DNA of 8,773 bases from Endomicrobiia bacterium (GTDB lineage Bacteria > Elusimicrobiota > Endomicrobiia > Endomicrobiales > Endomicrobiaceae). The stretch spans positions 1 through 8,773 of the forward strand of contig BNVZ01000047.1 of assembly GCA_025998475.1 (NCBI GenBank), in the 5' to 3' direction. The notes under the pieces are model-generated. The model saw nothing but the letters and a program-made list of their open reading frames with translations. It was not told the origin of the DNA and ran no database searches. This document shows positions 1 through 7,194 of this stretch, piece after piece. Positions within the stretch are counted from its first letter, which is position 1; each line of letters begins with the position of its first letter. Both the position numbers and the translations under genes were made by a program.

Positions 1-323
1 GCTAAGGGAACCGCTTAAAGTAGTACAATTAGGCTATGGAAACGCTTGAAAAAGCAGACAGCATAGTGCATATAAGATACACTATCATTTTGTGTAACGC
101 CTAAAAGCATAAGAAAAGCTATATTTGATAATATTTAGCGTTGTAATAGTAATTCAAATAACAAAAGAAATTTGGTAACGCTGTAAACATAGAGTTTGAG
201 CAAGAACAATTGATACCTTTGCGCGTAGGTTCATTGTCGCGGGCAATATCAAATTGCAGTCTATGGAATTTGTTTAGATTTAAAATCATCCGCCTCGAGA
301 ATTTTTTTTCACGCGTTTGTTGT
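1..323 (+). mobile_element. Degenerate IS200/IS605-like element remnant, left copy
   Basis: This stretch is an imperfect inverted repeat of 2968-3448. The match is strong over 1-208, for example the shared run AAGATACACTATCATTTTGT, and resumes at about 236-323 around TCTATGGAAT and TAAAATCA. Relative to the right copy it lacks about 5 bp near 83, about 23 and 10 bp after position 208, and a block of about 120 bp before the shared GGCAAT. It is therefore the more eroded copy. The left boundary may lie outside the window and the right boundary is approximate. The element type is inferred from the tnpA-like reading of the better-preserved right copy. No IS200 end hairpins were identified. Confidence 0.6.
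36..260 (+). pseudogene. Decayed IS200-type transposase (TnpA, Y1 family) remnant, left copy
   Basis: The reading begins METLEKADS and contains IRYTIIL, which matches the right copy and resembles the conserved TnpA strand usually written as YHIIF or similar near the N-terminus. The frame breaks within 25 codons and stops accumulate (about positions 109, 129 and 132). The homologue of the right copy's stop codon has mutated. About 150 bp of the gene is deleted relative to the other copy, including most of the catalytic half. It points toward glnN. It cannot encode an active enzyme. The family call is by eye and moderate. Confidence 0.45.
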
Positions 324-336
324 TGTAGTGATTCCC

Positions 337-577
337 TTTTTTTACAAAAAAGGTGGCAGGCAAACAGAATCTTGCGGGGTATTTATTGGCCTTTTTCCAA
401 GCTGTTAGTGTGATAAGTAGAGTAAAATAACTATGAAAACAAACGAGTGCAAGCATTTTGTGGATGGTAAATGTTTGAAATAATATTTGCAAGGATACAG
501 AAATAGAAAAAAGCGTTTTAAACCTTTTTAGATTTAACTTGATAGCTGGTATTTGTAGTTATGAAATTTGTATGTAG
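337..577 (+). pseudogene. 3' fragment of an IS5-family transposase (frameshifted)
   Basis: Only the C-terminal part survives. With frame changes it reads MFEIIFAR (473 onward), then YRNRKKRFKPF (about 495-527), then RFNLIAGICSYEI (530-568) and a TAG stop at 575-577. This matches the typical end of IS5-family DDE transposases, usually '..KxFKI..RYRNRRKRFxLRFNLIAGIYNxEL'. At least two frameshifts are needed, so it is non-functional. Upstream of about 430 the reading is doubtful (fragments such as AFFQAVSVISRVK). The start given here is only where the IS200-like remnant ends. The same family lies at 7252-8135 on the opposite strand. Confidence 0.6.
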
Positions 578-596
578 TTTTGCAAGGAGTCTAATG
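549..596 (+). repeat. IS5-family element end, copy 1
   Basis: This segment begins GTATTTGTAGTTATGAAATT and ends GTTTTGCAAGGAGTCTAATG. It aligns along its length with the reverse complement of 7252-7300, which ends GTTTTGTAAGAGGTTTAATG, at about 80% identity by eye. It holds the last codons of the transposase remnant plus the terminal inverted repeat. It marks the right-hand limit of the IS debris upstream of glnN. Confidence 0.6.
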
Positions 597-715
597 AACA
601 TAAACGAAATAAATTCAAAAATATTTAGGGCTTTCTGTTGTTTTTTGATTAAAAAACATAAGAAAATGATAAAACCAGAACATATATCAGTTGTTTTTAC
701 GTATTTTTGCTTAAT

Positions 716-744
716 TTGACATCTCATAATAAAAATGATTTAAT
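716..744 (+). promoter_or_regulatory. Sigma70-type promoter for glnN
   Basis: A perfect -35 hexamer TTGACA (716-721) is followed by a 17-bp spacer and a -10 hexamer TTTAAT (739-744, five of six consensus bases). It would start transcription near 751, giving an untranslated leader of about 70 nt before the ATG at 823. It lies about 120 bp downstream of the last IS debris, so glnN appears to keep its own promoter. No sigma54-type GG-N10-GC element was noticed nearby. Confidence 0.6.
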
Positions 745-810
745 CAGCGTGATGTGTGATAGGGTATAGATGTTTTTTTGAGCTTAATACCGCAAATTCG
801 CGTAAATAAA

Positions 811-817
811 GGAGAGG
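811..817 (+). promoter_or_regulatory. Ribosome binding site of glnN
   Basis: GGAGAGG sits five bases before the ATG at 823. It decides the start: the same frame is also open from a TTG at 778, but no comparable site precedes that codon, and the extra 15 residues would translate the Shine-Dalgarno region itself (NKGEEI). Confidence 0.75.
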
Positions 818-822
818 AAATT

Positions 823-2922
823 ATGCAATCAATCCACGATTATTATGGTGAATTAGTATTTACAAAGAAGGTGATGGAACAGAAATTAAGCAAAAACATT
901 TACAAGAAATTAGTGGCGGCTATTGACAATTTGGAACCTCTGGACCAGACAATAGCAAGCGAAGTCGCTCACGCAATGAAAGAATGGGCTCTTAAAAACG
1001 GCGCGACACACTTTACACATTGGTTTCAGCCTCAAAGAGGCGGTACTGCGCAAAAACATGATTCCTTTATAGATTACGGAGAAGGCGGGGAAATAATAGA
1101 AAGATTTTCAGCTTCACAGCTTGTGCAATCTGAACCTGACGCGTCTTCTTTTCCGTCGGGTGGAATAAGATCAACTTTTGAAGCAAGAGGGTACACTGCC
1201 TGGGATCCTACGTCTCCTGTGTTTCTTCTTGAAGCGGGCAAAACAAAAACTTTAGTAATACCTTCAGTTTTTCTTTCATGGACAGGCGAAGTGCTAGATT
1301 TAAAAACCCCTTTGCTTAGATCTCTTACAGCTCTAAATGAAAAAGTAATAAGTCTTCAGAAACTTTTGGGTAATAAAAATGCAAGACAAATAAAGGTTTT
1401 TGCTGGTATTGAGCAGGAATACTTCCTTCTTCCGAAAGAATTGGTAAAATCAAGACCTGACATAACAGTTACTGGAAGAACTTTGTTTGGAAACAAGCCT
1501 GCAAAAGGTCAACAGATGGAAGATCATTATTTTGGAAATATTAGAAAAAATATTTTGGAATTTATGGAAGATGTTGATCACGAACTTTACCGCAAAGGCA
1601 TTCCTGTAAAAACAAGACACAATGAAGTTGCTCCTAATCAGTTTGAACTTGCGCCCCTTCATCAGGAGGCAAATTTGGCAATAGACAACAACTTGCAGAC
1701 AATGGAAATCTTGAAGAGAGTTGCAGATAATCACAATATGGTTGCTATTCTTCACGAAAAGCCATTTGCAGGTGTAAACGGCTCAGGGAAACATTTCAAT
1801 TGGTCTATTAGCGACAATACCGGAACAAATTATTTCGAACCTTCAAAATCTCCTCTTAAAAATATATCATTCCTTTTGACTATAAGCGCAGTTTTGTTTG
1901 GTGTAAAAAAATTTGGCGGGATTTTAAGAGCAAGTGTTGCAGACGCCGGTAACGATCACAGGCTTGGCGCAAATGAAGCTCCACCTGCAATTATGTCTGT
2001 TTATTTAGGAGAATATGTAAACGATTTATTGAATTCAATAGAAAAGGCAAGCGCAATTAATGAAAAAGAAGTAAATGAAATAACACTAGGTGTTCAAAAT
2101 CTGCCTAAAGTCAACAAAGATTATTCCGATAGAAACAGAACTTCGCCAGTTGCTTTTACAGGTAATAAGTTTGAGTTTAGAGCACTTGGGTCTTCGGCAA
2201 ATCCTTCTGAGGTTGGAACCACGTTGAATCTTATCGCGGCTTACGGATTTGATGAAATATATAAGAGAATTGAAGCAAAGAAAGATGACAGCGATGTAAA
2301 GAAAAAAGCTTTGGAAGTAGTAAAAGAAATAATTGCAGAAACAAAAGATATAAGATTTGAAAAGAATGGGTATTCGCAGGATTGGCATGTGGAAGCAAAA
2401 AAAAGAGGTTTGCCTAATGCAAAGAATACTCCAGAAGCGTTAAAGCTTTTTCTTGATAAAGACGTAATAAAGGCTTTTTCAGATTATCGCGTGTTAACCG
2501 AGAGAGAGTTAAGGTCAAAAATTGAAATAAAACTAGAAAATTATGTAAAAATAAAGGAAATTGAGTACAAATATGCTGTAAAAGCTGTGGATACTTTGGT
2601 TTTGCCGGCAGTTCTTAAACAGATAAACATATTGGCAAAAACAAGTAAAGACTTGGGCAAACTTAACATAAAATCAGAAGTATTTGTAAAAGATATTGAT
2701 ACTTTAGTTAAACTTTATGAGGATATAAGAGAGTATGGCTCTGCTTTAGAAAAGTTTCTTGAAGAGGATCACGGTGATGTTAATACAGTAGCTGAGAAAT
2801 TTGCATCTAAAGGTGTAGAGATTTTGGAAAGTTTAAGAGAAAAAGTCGATGCTGCTGAGGATTTAGTTGCAGATGAATTTTGGTTAATGACAAGCTATCA
2901 AAAGCTTCTTAATGCATTCTAA
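823..2922 (+). CDS. glnN: Glutamine synthetase type III (GlnN)
   Basis: This is a cytoplasmic enzyme that makes glutamine from glutamate, ammonia and ATP, the main entry of ammonia into organic nitrogen. The 699-residue length (from the ATG at 823) fits the GSIII class (about 700-730 residues), far longer than GSI or GSII. An N-terminal GSIII domain carries THWFQP and GGIRSTFEARGYTAWD. The catalytic glutamine-synthetase fold contains GIEQEYF (metal-binding Glu197 and Glu199), KTRHNEVAPNQFELAP (263-278, Glu268), NGSGKH (319-324, active-site His324) and NRTSPVAFTGNKFEFRALGSS (438 onward, Arg453). A helical, charged C-terminal domain (about 490-699) is typical of the class. All motifs are intact and there are no frameshifts, in contrast to the eroded DNA on both sides. 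It has its own promoter and ribosome binding site, and inverted IS remnants flank it. The class assignment is secure; whether the gene was acquired horizontally is unknown. Confidence 0.97.
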   Translation: MQSIHDYYGELVFTKKVMEQKLSKNIYKKLVAAIDNLEPLDQTIASEVAHAMKEWALKNGATHFTHWFQPQRGGTAQKHDSFIDYGEGGEIIERFSASQLVQSEPDASSFPSGGIRSTFEARGYTAWDPTSPVFLLEAGKTKTLVIPSVFLSWTGEVLDLKTPLLRSLTALNEKVISLQKLLGNKNARQIKVFAGIEQEYFLLPKELVKSRPDITVTGRTLFGNKPAKGQQMEDHYFGNIRKNILEFMEDVDHELYRKGIPVKTRHNEVAPNQFELAPLHQEANLAIDNNLQTMEILKRVADNHNMVAILHEKPFAGVNGSGKHFNWSISDNTGTNYFEPSKSPLKNISFLLTISAVLFGVKKFGGILRASVADAGNDHRLGANEAPPAIMSVYLGEYVNDLLNSIEKASAINEKEVNEITLGVQNLPKVNKDYSDRNRTSPVAFTGNKFEFRALGSSANPSEVGTTLNLIAAYGFDEIYKRIEAKKDDSDVKKKALEVVKEIIAETKDIRFEKNGYSQDWHVEAKKRGLPNAKNTPEALKLFLDKDVIKAFSDYRVLTERELRSKIEIKLENYVKIKEIEYKYAVKAVDTLVLPAVLKQINILAKTSKDLGKLNIKSEVFVKDIDTLVKLYEDIREYGSALEKFLEEDHGDVNTVAEKFASKGVEILESLREKVDAAEDLVADEFWLMTSYQKLLNAF

Positions 2923-2936
2923 TAACTACAGCACTG

Positions 2937-2966
2937 CTACAACATCTGGAAAATTGTTGTGGGTTT
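2937..2966 (+). terminator. Possible weak terminator hairpin after glnN
   Basis: Starting 15 bases after the glnN stop, CTACAACA (2937-2944) can pair with TGTTGTGG (2955-2962). This gives an 8-bp stem with one G-T pair and a 10-base loop. Only a short GTTT follows rather than a proper T tract, so intrinsic termination would be weak. No better terminator was seen before the IS remnant begins. Confidence 0.35.
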
Positions 2967-2967
2967 A

Positions 2968-3448
2968 GGCAAAGGACAAATGCATGAAAAAAGTTTCTTA
3001 GGACTGGTGATTTTAGATTTAAAGCGTATTCCATAGATTAAAATTGGGCATTGCCTGCAGCAATTAGAAAGCCTTCATGCGTTTGTCCGAGTGTACTTTG
3101 ATAGACAAAAGCGAGGTCTGCTATAACATCTCTTTATCCCAGACCTATCCTTTACTTGAATTTTATGTGAATACACGCTAGTTATTGAACTTCCACGCAA
3201 AGCTTGCTTGCGGTATCAGCGGAGGAAGTTGAAGAGCTGTAGTTGTTCTTGCCCAAACTCTATGTTTGCAGCGTTACCAAATTTCTTTTGTTATTTGTGT
3301 AGGCTATTACAATGCTCTAAATTACCAAACATAGCTTTTCTTATGCTTTTTAGGCATTACAAAATGATAGTGTATCTTATACAATATGCACTATGCTGTC
3401 CACTTTTAAGCGTTTTCATAGCCTAATTGTACTACAAGCGGTTCCCTC
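2968..3448 (-). mobile_element. Degenerate IS200/IS605-like element remnant, right copy
   Basis: This is the longer partner of the inverted repeat at 1-323. It lies between the convergent ends of glnN and tadC, 45 bp from one stop codon and 31 bp from the other. It contains an almost full-length but broken tnpA-like frame reading toward glnN. Its size of about 480 bp is shorter than a complete IS200 element (about 700 bp), so the ends have probably been lost. No terminal inverted repeats are expected for this family, and no end hairpins could be assigned. Confidence 0.6.
3038..3419 (-). pseudogene. Decayed IS200-type transposase (TnpA), right copy
   Basis: From ATG at 3417-3419 the reading is MKTLKSGQHSAYCIRYTIIL, a stop, CLKSIRKAMFGNL, a stop, then QKKFGNAANIEFGQEQLQLF. 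After a frameshift, FVYQSTLGQTHEGFLIAA ends at TAA 3038-3040. This order resembles IS200 TnpA: an N-terminal Tyr-His-Ile-rich strand, a Lys-Tyr-Arg-Arg-Lys-like motif, the segment where the catalytic His-x-His normally sits (here Leu-Gln-Leu), and a C-terminal F-x-x-TLG segment. The reconstructed length of about 127 codons is close to the usual 130-150. In-frame stops, a frameshift and the lost His-x-His make it inactive. The call rests on motif order read by eye, so it is moderate. Confidence 0.5.
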
Positions 3449-3479
3449 GCACAGCTTTCTTGGGGCAATAGTTTAACAA

Positions 3480-4355
3480 TTAAAATCCCGCGGATATAAA
3501 ATTAATAGCAATAGGTCCAAATATAACTATAAAAATAGTCGGAAATATTAACAACACTAACGGTATGAGCATTCTTACAGGTGTTTCCTGCGCTTTTTTT
3601 TCTGCTAGTGCAAATCTGCTGTTTCTCAATGAAATAGATAAACGTTTTATAGTATCGGACATTCCAATACCCGACTCAAGCGACATATTTATAGTTTTTA
3701 CAAAGAAATTAAGTTGATCAACAGAGGCTTTTTGCGCCATCTCGGTAAAAGCAAAGCGTTTATCGCATCCTAAAGAAATTTTTGACAATGCATCTTTTAA
3801 ATCATCTGATAAAGGTCCGTCCATTATTTGTACAACTTTGCGAGATGCGCTGTAAAAATCAAGACCAGCGTCAAGCATGATAGAAATCAACTCTGCCGTA
3901 TCTGGGAGCTGTCTTTCTATAGATTCTTTCCTTTTTTCAAATTCTTCTTTAATTTTTAAAAAAGGAAGAAAAAAGAAAATTACGCTAGATACAATTACAA
4001 CAACCACATTCTTGCTTACAAGTATACATATCAACATACCTAAAAACATTACAAACAGTTGTAAAACAAAAAATTGATAAGGATTAATTTTTGGGTATTT
4101 ACCTCCTAGAGATTTTAAAATTACCATTATTTTTTCAATATATTTTATAAATTTTTTATATTTTAAACAAACGAAAATCCTGCTTATCTTTTCGAGATTG
4201 TCCATTATAAAATTTGATATAAATCTTTTTCCTTTTCTTTTTTCAACAGCGTTATAGACCTTCCCAGCGATTTCAATTCGCATAATACTTACAAACATAT
4301 AATAACCCGCAAAAAAAATAGATAATGATAAAAATATACAAAATAATATAAGCAT
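3480..4355 (-). CDS. tadC: TadC-like inner-membrane platform protein (T2SSF domain)
   Basis: This is a 291-residue membrane protein that should form, with TadB, the inner-membrane platform driven by the TadA ATPase in a Tad/Flp pilus or related secretion machine. Hydrophobic segments are at about 3-24, 96-113, 116-133 and 262-289. The T2SSF (GspF-like) domain spans about 150-277, including QLPDTAELISIMLDAGLDF and the glycine-rich turn ESGIGMSDTI, and ends with the hydrophobic PLVLLIFPTIFIVIFGP typical of TadC. Its ATG overlaps the tadB stop by one base (TAATG), so translation is probably coupled; a GGAG lies 11 bases upstream. The C-terminus looks complete. The usual downstream tad genes are absent: an IS200-like remnant begins 31 bp after the stop. 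TadC rather than TadB is inferred from gene order and the C-terminal sequence. Confidence 0.85.
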   Translation of the reverse strand: MLILFCIFLSLSIFFAGYYMFVSIMRIEIAGKVYNAVEKRKGKRFISNFIMDNLEKISRIFVCLKYKKFIKYIEKIMVILKSLGGKYPKINPYQFFVLQLFVMFLGMLICILVSKNVVVVIVSSVIFFFLPFLKIKEEFEKRKESIERQLPDTAELISIMLDAGLDFYSASRKVVQIMDGPLSDDLKDALSKISLGCDKRFAFTEMAQKASVDQLNFFVKTINMSLESGIGMSDTIKRLSISLRNSRFALAEKKAQETPVRMLIPLVLLIFPTIFIVIFGPIAINFISAGF

Positions 4356-5194
4356 TAAAAATCAATCTCCGTCATTTTTCTTATTACAAACGAACCTGCA
4401 AGTACCATCGCAACCACAATAAGCAGCAAAATACTACCTGGTAATGTTACAAACAAAGGTTTTATCATATCAGGCTCAATTATGTACATCAAAAACACAA
4501 CAATAAAAGGCATAACGCTTACAATATTGCCAGACATTTTACCCTGCGCTGTCAGGGCGTTTATCTTTGACCGTACATCAATTCTCCGGCTCGTTGAATC
4601 GATTATTTTATCAAATATATCTTTTACGCTTGCTCCGGTATCTTTTGATATTCTTATAGTATCAAGCATAAGTTTAAATTCTTTGCTTTCTGTCTTTCTA
4701 GATAATTCCTCAAGAGCTTTTTCCAAACTTATCCCTAAAGCCAAACTGTCTGACATTTGTTTAAATTCAAATTTTATAGGCTCATTTAATTCGTTTTTAG
4801 CTGTTAACAAAGCATTTTGAAGAGACTGTCCAGCTTGTAATAAATTTTTTATAATAGTTAACGCTTCAACAACTTGCTTGTCAATTAAATTTGTACGTTT
4901 ACGTTTATTCTTATCTTTTATATACCAATCCAAATAAAGAAATAAAATACACAATGTTAATGGGAAGACAATATTCTTAAGTAAAATAGCCAATAAAAGA
5001 AATGTCAATAATAAAACTAGGAGTTTCTTTCTCTTAATAGGCAAATTTTTAAAATTAAACTCTATAGGCAAATTTTTAAAACTAAACTTTTTTTTATTTT
5101 TACGCTTTGTCTTTGTTTTGATTTGTAAAAAAATCAAACGTACAAAACAAAATACAAACGCAGAAAAGGAAATAACTAACACTATTCTTTTCAT
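4355..5194 (-). CDS. tadB: TadB-like inner-membrane platform protein (T2SSF domain)
   Basis: This 279-residue membrane protein pairs with TadC as the GspF-like platform of a Tad/Flp pilus system. It has an N-terminal transmembrane segment (about 3-24), a very basic Lys/Arg-rich cytoplasmic stretch (26-57), a long hydrophobic region (about 58-92), a T2SSF domain (about 109-240, with LLQAGQSLQNAL and SKDTGASVKDIFD) and C-terminal membrane segments at about 224-240 and 253-270. Its start codon overlaps the tadA stop by four bases (ATGA), so the genes form one translationally coupled operon. The basic stretch contains an in-frame duplication, FKNLPIEFN then FKNLPIKR, from a 27-bp tandem repeat. 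The fold is clear; the TadB label comes from its place between TadA and TadC. Confidence 0.87.
   Translation of the reverse strand: MKRIVLVISFSAFVFCFVRLIFLQIKTKTKRKNKKKFSFKNLPIEFNFKNLPIKRKKLLVLLLTFLLLAILLKNIVFPLTLCILFLYLDWYIKDKNKRKRTNLIDKQVVEALTIIKNLLQAGQSLQNALLTAKNELNEPIKFEFKQMSDSLALGISLEKALEELSRKTESKEFKLMLDTIRISKDTGASVKDIFDKIIDSTSRRIDVRSKINALTAQGKMSGNIVSVMPFIVVFLMYIIEPDMIKPLFVTLPGSILLLIVVAMVLAGSFVIRKMTEIDF
5037..5090 (-). repeat. 27-bp tandem duplication inside tadB
   Basis: Two adjacent 27-bp units (5037-5063 and 5064-5090) begin ATAGGCAAATTTTTAAAA and differ at only about two positions. Because 27 is a multiple of three, it adds nine residues in frame to the basic linker of TadB without disrupting a membrane segment or the T2SSF domain. 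The near-identity suggests a recent slippage duplication. Confidence 0.85.
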
Positions 5195-7176
5195 TTAAAA
5201 ATCCCCATATCTATATTTACTCCCATTTGAGAAGATGTGTTAATAAATTCAGGTATATATCCAGTAGAAACAAAATCTCCTTTTTGAGTACCGTTTTCAA
5301 AACATTTTGGATCAAATTGAAAAACTGGCTTGATTTCGTATATTCTATCGTCTTTTGTTTTATTTATCACAGAAATTGAAGATATTTTTCTTGAACCGTC
5401 CGAGTAACGCGTAAGCTGAACTATAATATTAATGGCGGATGCAATTTGAGAGATAATAGAACGTTCTGGCAAATCCATTCCGGACATTAATACCATAGTT
5501 ACAAGTCTAGAAACTGCGTCATAAGGAGAATTCGCATGTAAGGTTGTAAGGCTTCCTTCATGTCCGGTGGACATTGCCTGAACCATATCAAGAGCCTCAC
5601 CTGAACGACATTCGCCTACAATTATTCTGTCCGGACGCATTCTTAAAGCATTTACAACAAGTCTTCTTATGCTTATCTCTCCCGTTCCTTCTGTTGACTT
5701 AGGCCTGCTTTCAAGTCTTATAACATGGTCCTGCTGAAGTTGGAGTTCTGCGGAGTCTTCAATTGTAATCAATCTTTCCCCTATAGGGATAAATGTTGAT
5801 ATAGTATTTAAAAGAGTTGTTTTCCCTGTACCAGTACCTCCTGAAACAATGATATTTCTTTTTAAAATAACAGCTGTTTTTAAAAACTCAATCATTTCTT
5901 TACTTATACTTCCCGAAGAAATTAAAGAATCAGGCGTTAATTTATTCTTTAAAAATTTTCTTATCGTAAGAATGTCTCCGCCTAATGACACAGGACTTAT
6001 AACCGCATTAACGCGTGAACCGTCCTGAAGTCTTGCATCGACAATTGGCGACGATTCATCAACATGTCTGCCAACTTTTGAAACTATTCTGTCTATAACT
6101 GTTCTTAATCTTTTTCCATCAGGGAAGGTTATATTTGTTTTCGATATTTTCCCGCCCTTTTCAACAAATATGTTTTTATATCCGTTGATCATTATCTCCG
6201 TAATTGATGGATCTTTCAAAAAGTCTTCTAAAACGCCAAGCCCCGCGACATCGTCGCAAAGTTCTTTGTAAAGTCTGTCCAAAATGTTTTCAGGTACAAT
6301 AAGTTCGCGTTTTTTTATTATTTCACTTGTTTTATTTTTTGCAGTTTGTTTTAACTTCTCAACATCTGTTTCATCGGCATAATCTTTCATTTCCTCCACA
6401 AGCATCTTTTGCATTTCGTCTCTTAATTCTTTATAAACATCTTCATTCTGATAATAATCATGCGAAAATACTTTTGATGTCTTTTTCTTTAAGCTATAAT
6501 CATCAATTATATTTTCCAAAACTAAAACATAAGGATTTGATTTATTTCTGTAGGAAAATTCCGGAGAGAGAATATGTTCCTGTAGATTGCAATCAAAATC
6601 TACATTTATATTATCTTTAAAAACTTCAAAATTATTTAGTAATTTATCAGAATAAAAATTATATCCGATATTAAGCTTTAGAGTTATAAAATTTATATAG
6701 GAACTTATAGATTTATACTCTTCCGAAATAAGAATTGCATTTTTGGCAGACACAGTATCAGACATATAGGCAAGAAGCACACACCTTGATTCCTTAGCAA
6801 GACCTAATGCATCGCGGACTTCGTCAGGCGCAACAACAAAAACATATTTAAATTCACTTTCCAAAACATTTATAAGGTATAAGATGCTTTCAATGCTTAT
6901 GTCCCTCAGTTTTTTATTTTTCAACCCAAGAATCATACTTCTCCCATCGGGAGATAAATAACTTTTTAACATTTTAGGATTAATACTTGATAAAACTGGA
7001 AGTATATCTTCGATGTACTTCGTTCCAGTTTTATATATAGACCAAAAAGCTTCTGTACCTGGAATTGAAAAATCAAGAATAATGCTAAATTCTTTTTTAT
7101 TTGAGCTTACACAAGATAATCCATGCGCAATCAAATTTCTATAAAGTAAAGCACATCCTGGGGCTACTAAAAACAT
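5191..7176 (-). CDS. tadA: TadZ/CpaE-like domain fused to TadA/CpaF secretion ATPase
   Basis: This is the cytoplasmic motor ATPase that powers pilus assembly through TadB and TadC. At 661 residues it exceeds CpaF (about 450). Residues ~245-661 are a complete CpaF: EDFLKDPSITEIMING (317-332), VGRHVDESSPIVDARLQDGS, Walker A GGTGTGKT (446-453, Lys452), Asp box TIEDSAEL (471-478), Walker B region IIVGECRSGEA (518-528, Glu522) and His box TGHEGSLTTLHANSP (537-551), all intact. Residues 1-~228 resemble a TadZ/CpaE MinD/ParA-type domain: FSIILDFSIPG, EFKYVFVVAPDEVRDALGLA and SRCVLLAYMSDTVSAKNA match its strands and helices in order. Its P-loop position reads APGCALLYRNL, lacking the Lys and Thr needed to bind ATP. 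The start is fixed by an AAGGGAG site five bases upstream and an in-frame stop directly before it. It leads the operon, and IS5 debris ends 18 bp upstream. The ATPase is certain; the N-terminal assignment is inferred from sequence pattern. Confidence 0.95.
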   Translation of the reverse strand: MFLVAPGCALLYRNLIAHGLSCVSSNKKEFSIILDFSIPGTEAFWSIYKTGTKYIEDILPVLSSINPKMLKSYLSPDGRSMILGLKNKKLRDISIESILYLINVLESEFKYVFVVAPDEVRDALGLAKESRCVLLAYMSDTVSAKNAILISEEYKSISSYINFITLKLNIGYNFYSDKLLNNFEVFKDNINVDFDCNLQEHILSPEFSYRNKSNPYVLVLENIIDDYSLKKKTSKVFSHDYYQNEDVYKELRDEMQKMLVEEMKDYADETDVEKLKQTAKNKTSEIIKKRELIVPENILDRLYKELCDDVAGLGVLEDFLKDPSITEIMINGYKNIFVEKGGKISKTNITFPDGKRLRTVIDRIVSKVGRHVDESSPIVDARLQDGSRVNAVISPVSLGGDILTIRKFLKNKLTPDSLISSGSISKEMIEFLKTAVILKRNIIVSGGTGTGKTTLLNTISTFIPIGERLITIEDSAELQLQQDHVIRLESRPKSTEGTGEISIRRLVVNALRMRPDRIIVGECRSGEALDMVQAMSTGHEGSLTTLHANSPYDAVSRLVTMVLMSGMDLPERSIISQIASAINIIVQLTRYSDGSRKISSISVINKTKDDRIYEIKPVFQFDPKCFENGTQKGDFVSTGYIPEFINTSSQMGVNIDMGIFK

Positions 7177-7181
7177 TTATA

Positions 7182-7188
7182 CTCCCTT
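7182..7188 (-). promoter_or_regulatory. Ribosome binding site of tadA
   Basis: AAGGGAG on the minus strand lies five bases before the ATG. It sits in the 18-bp gap between the IS5 debris and the gene. No convincing promoter was found close upstream. The best minus-strand candidate, TTGTAA then 16 bp then TAGTAT inside the IS end repeats, matches consensus at only four of six positions in each hexamer. Confidence 0.7.
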
Positions 7189-7194
7189 AAATTA

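Noticed and set aside
1..323. Non-coding RNA or origin-like structure from the long inverted repeat with 2968-3448
   Set aside because: The arms are 2.6 kb apart with an intact gene between them, and both arms carry parallel tnpA-like reading frames, so IS remnants explain the pairing.
639..658. AT-only hairpin TGTTTTTT / AAAAAACA with a GATT loop
   Set aside because: It is a perfect 8-bp stem but has only one G-C pair, so it is too unstable to call a terminator, and there is no gene in front of it.
518..727. Minus-strand open frame of 69 codons upstream of glnN
   Set aside because: It overlaps the IS5 end and the glnN promoter in antisense, has no family resemblance, and is AT-rich chance coding.
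778..822. Upstream TTG start extending glnN by 15 residues
   Set aside because: The extension would translate the GGAGAGG ribosome binding site. The TTG has no site of its own, and the ATG at 823 has ideal spacing.
3208..3426. Plus-strand 72-codon open frame between glnN and tadC
   Set aside because: It is the antisense of the IS200-like tnpA remnant, which explains the sequence better and has a matching copy at 36-260.
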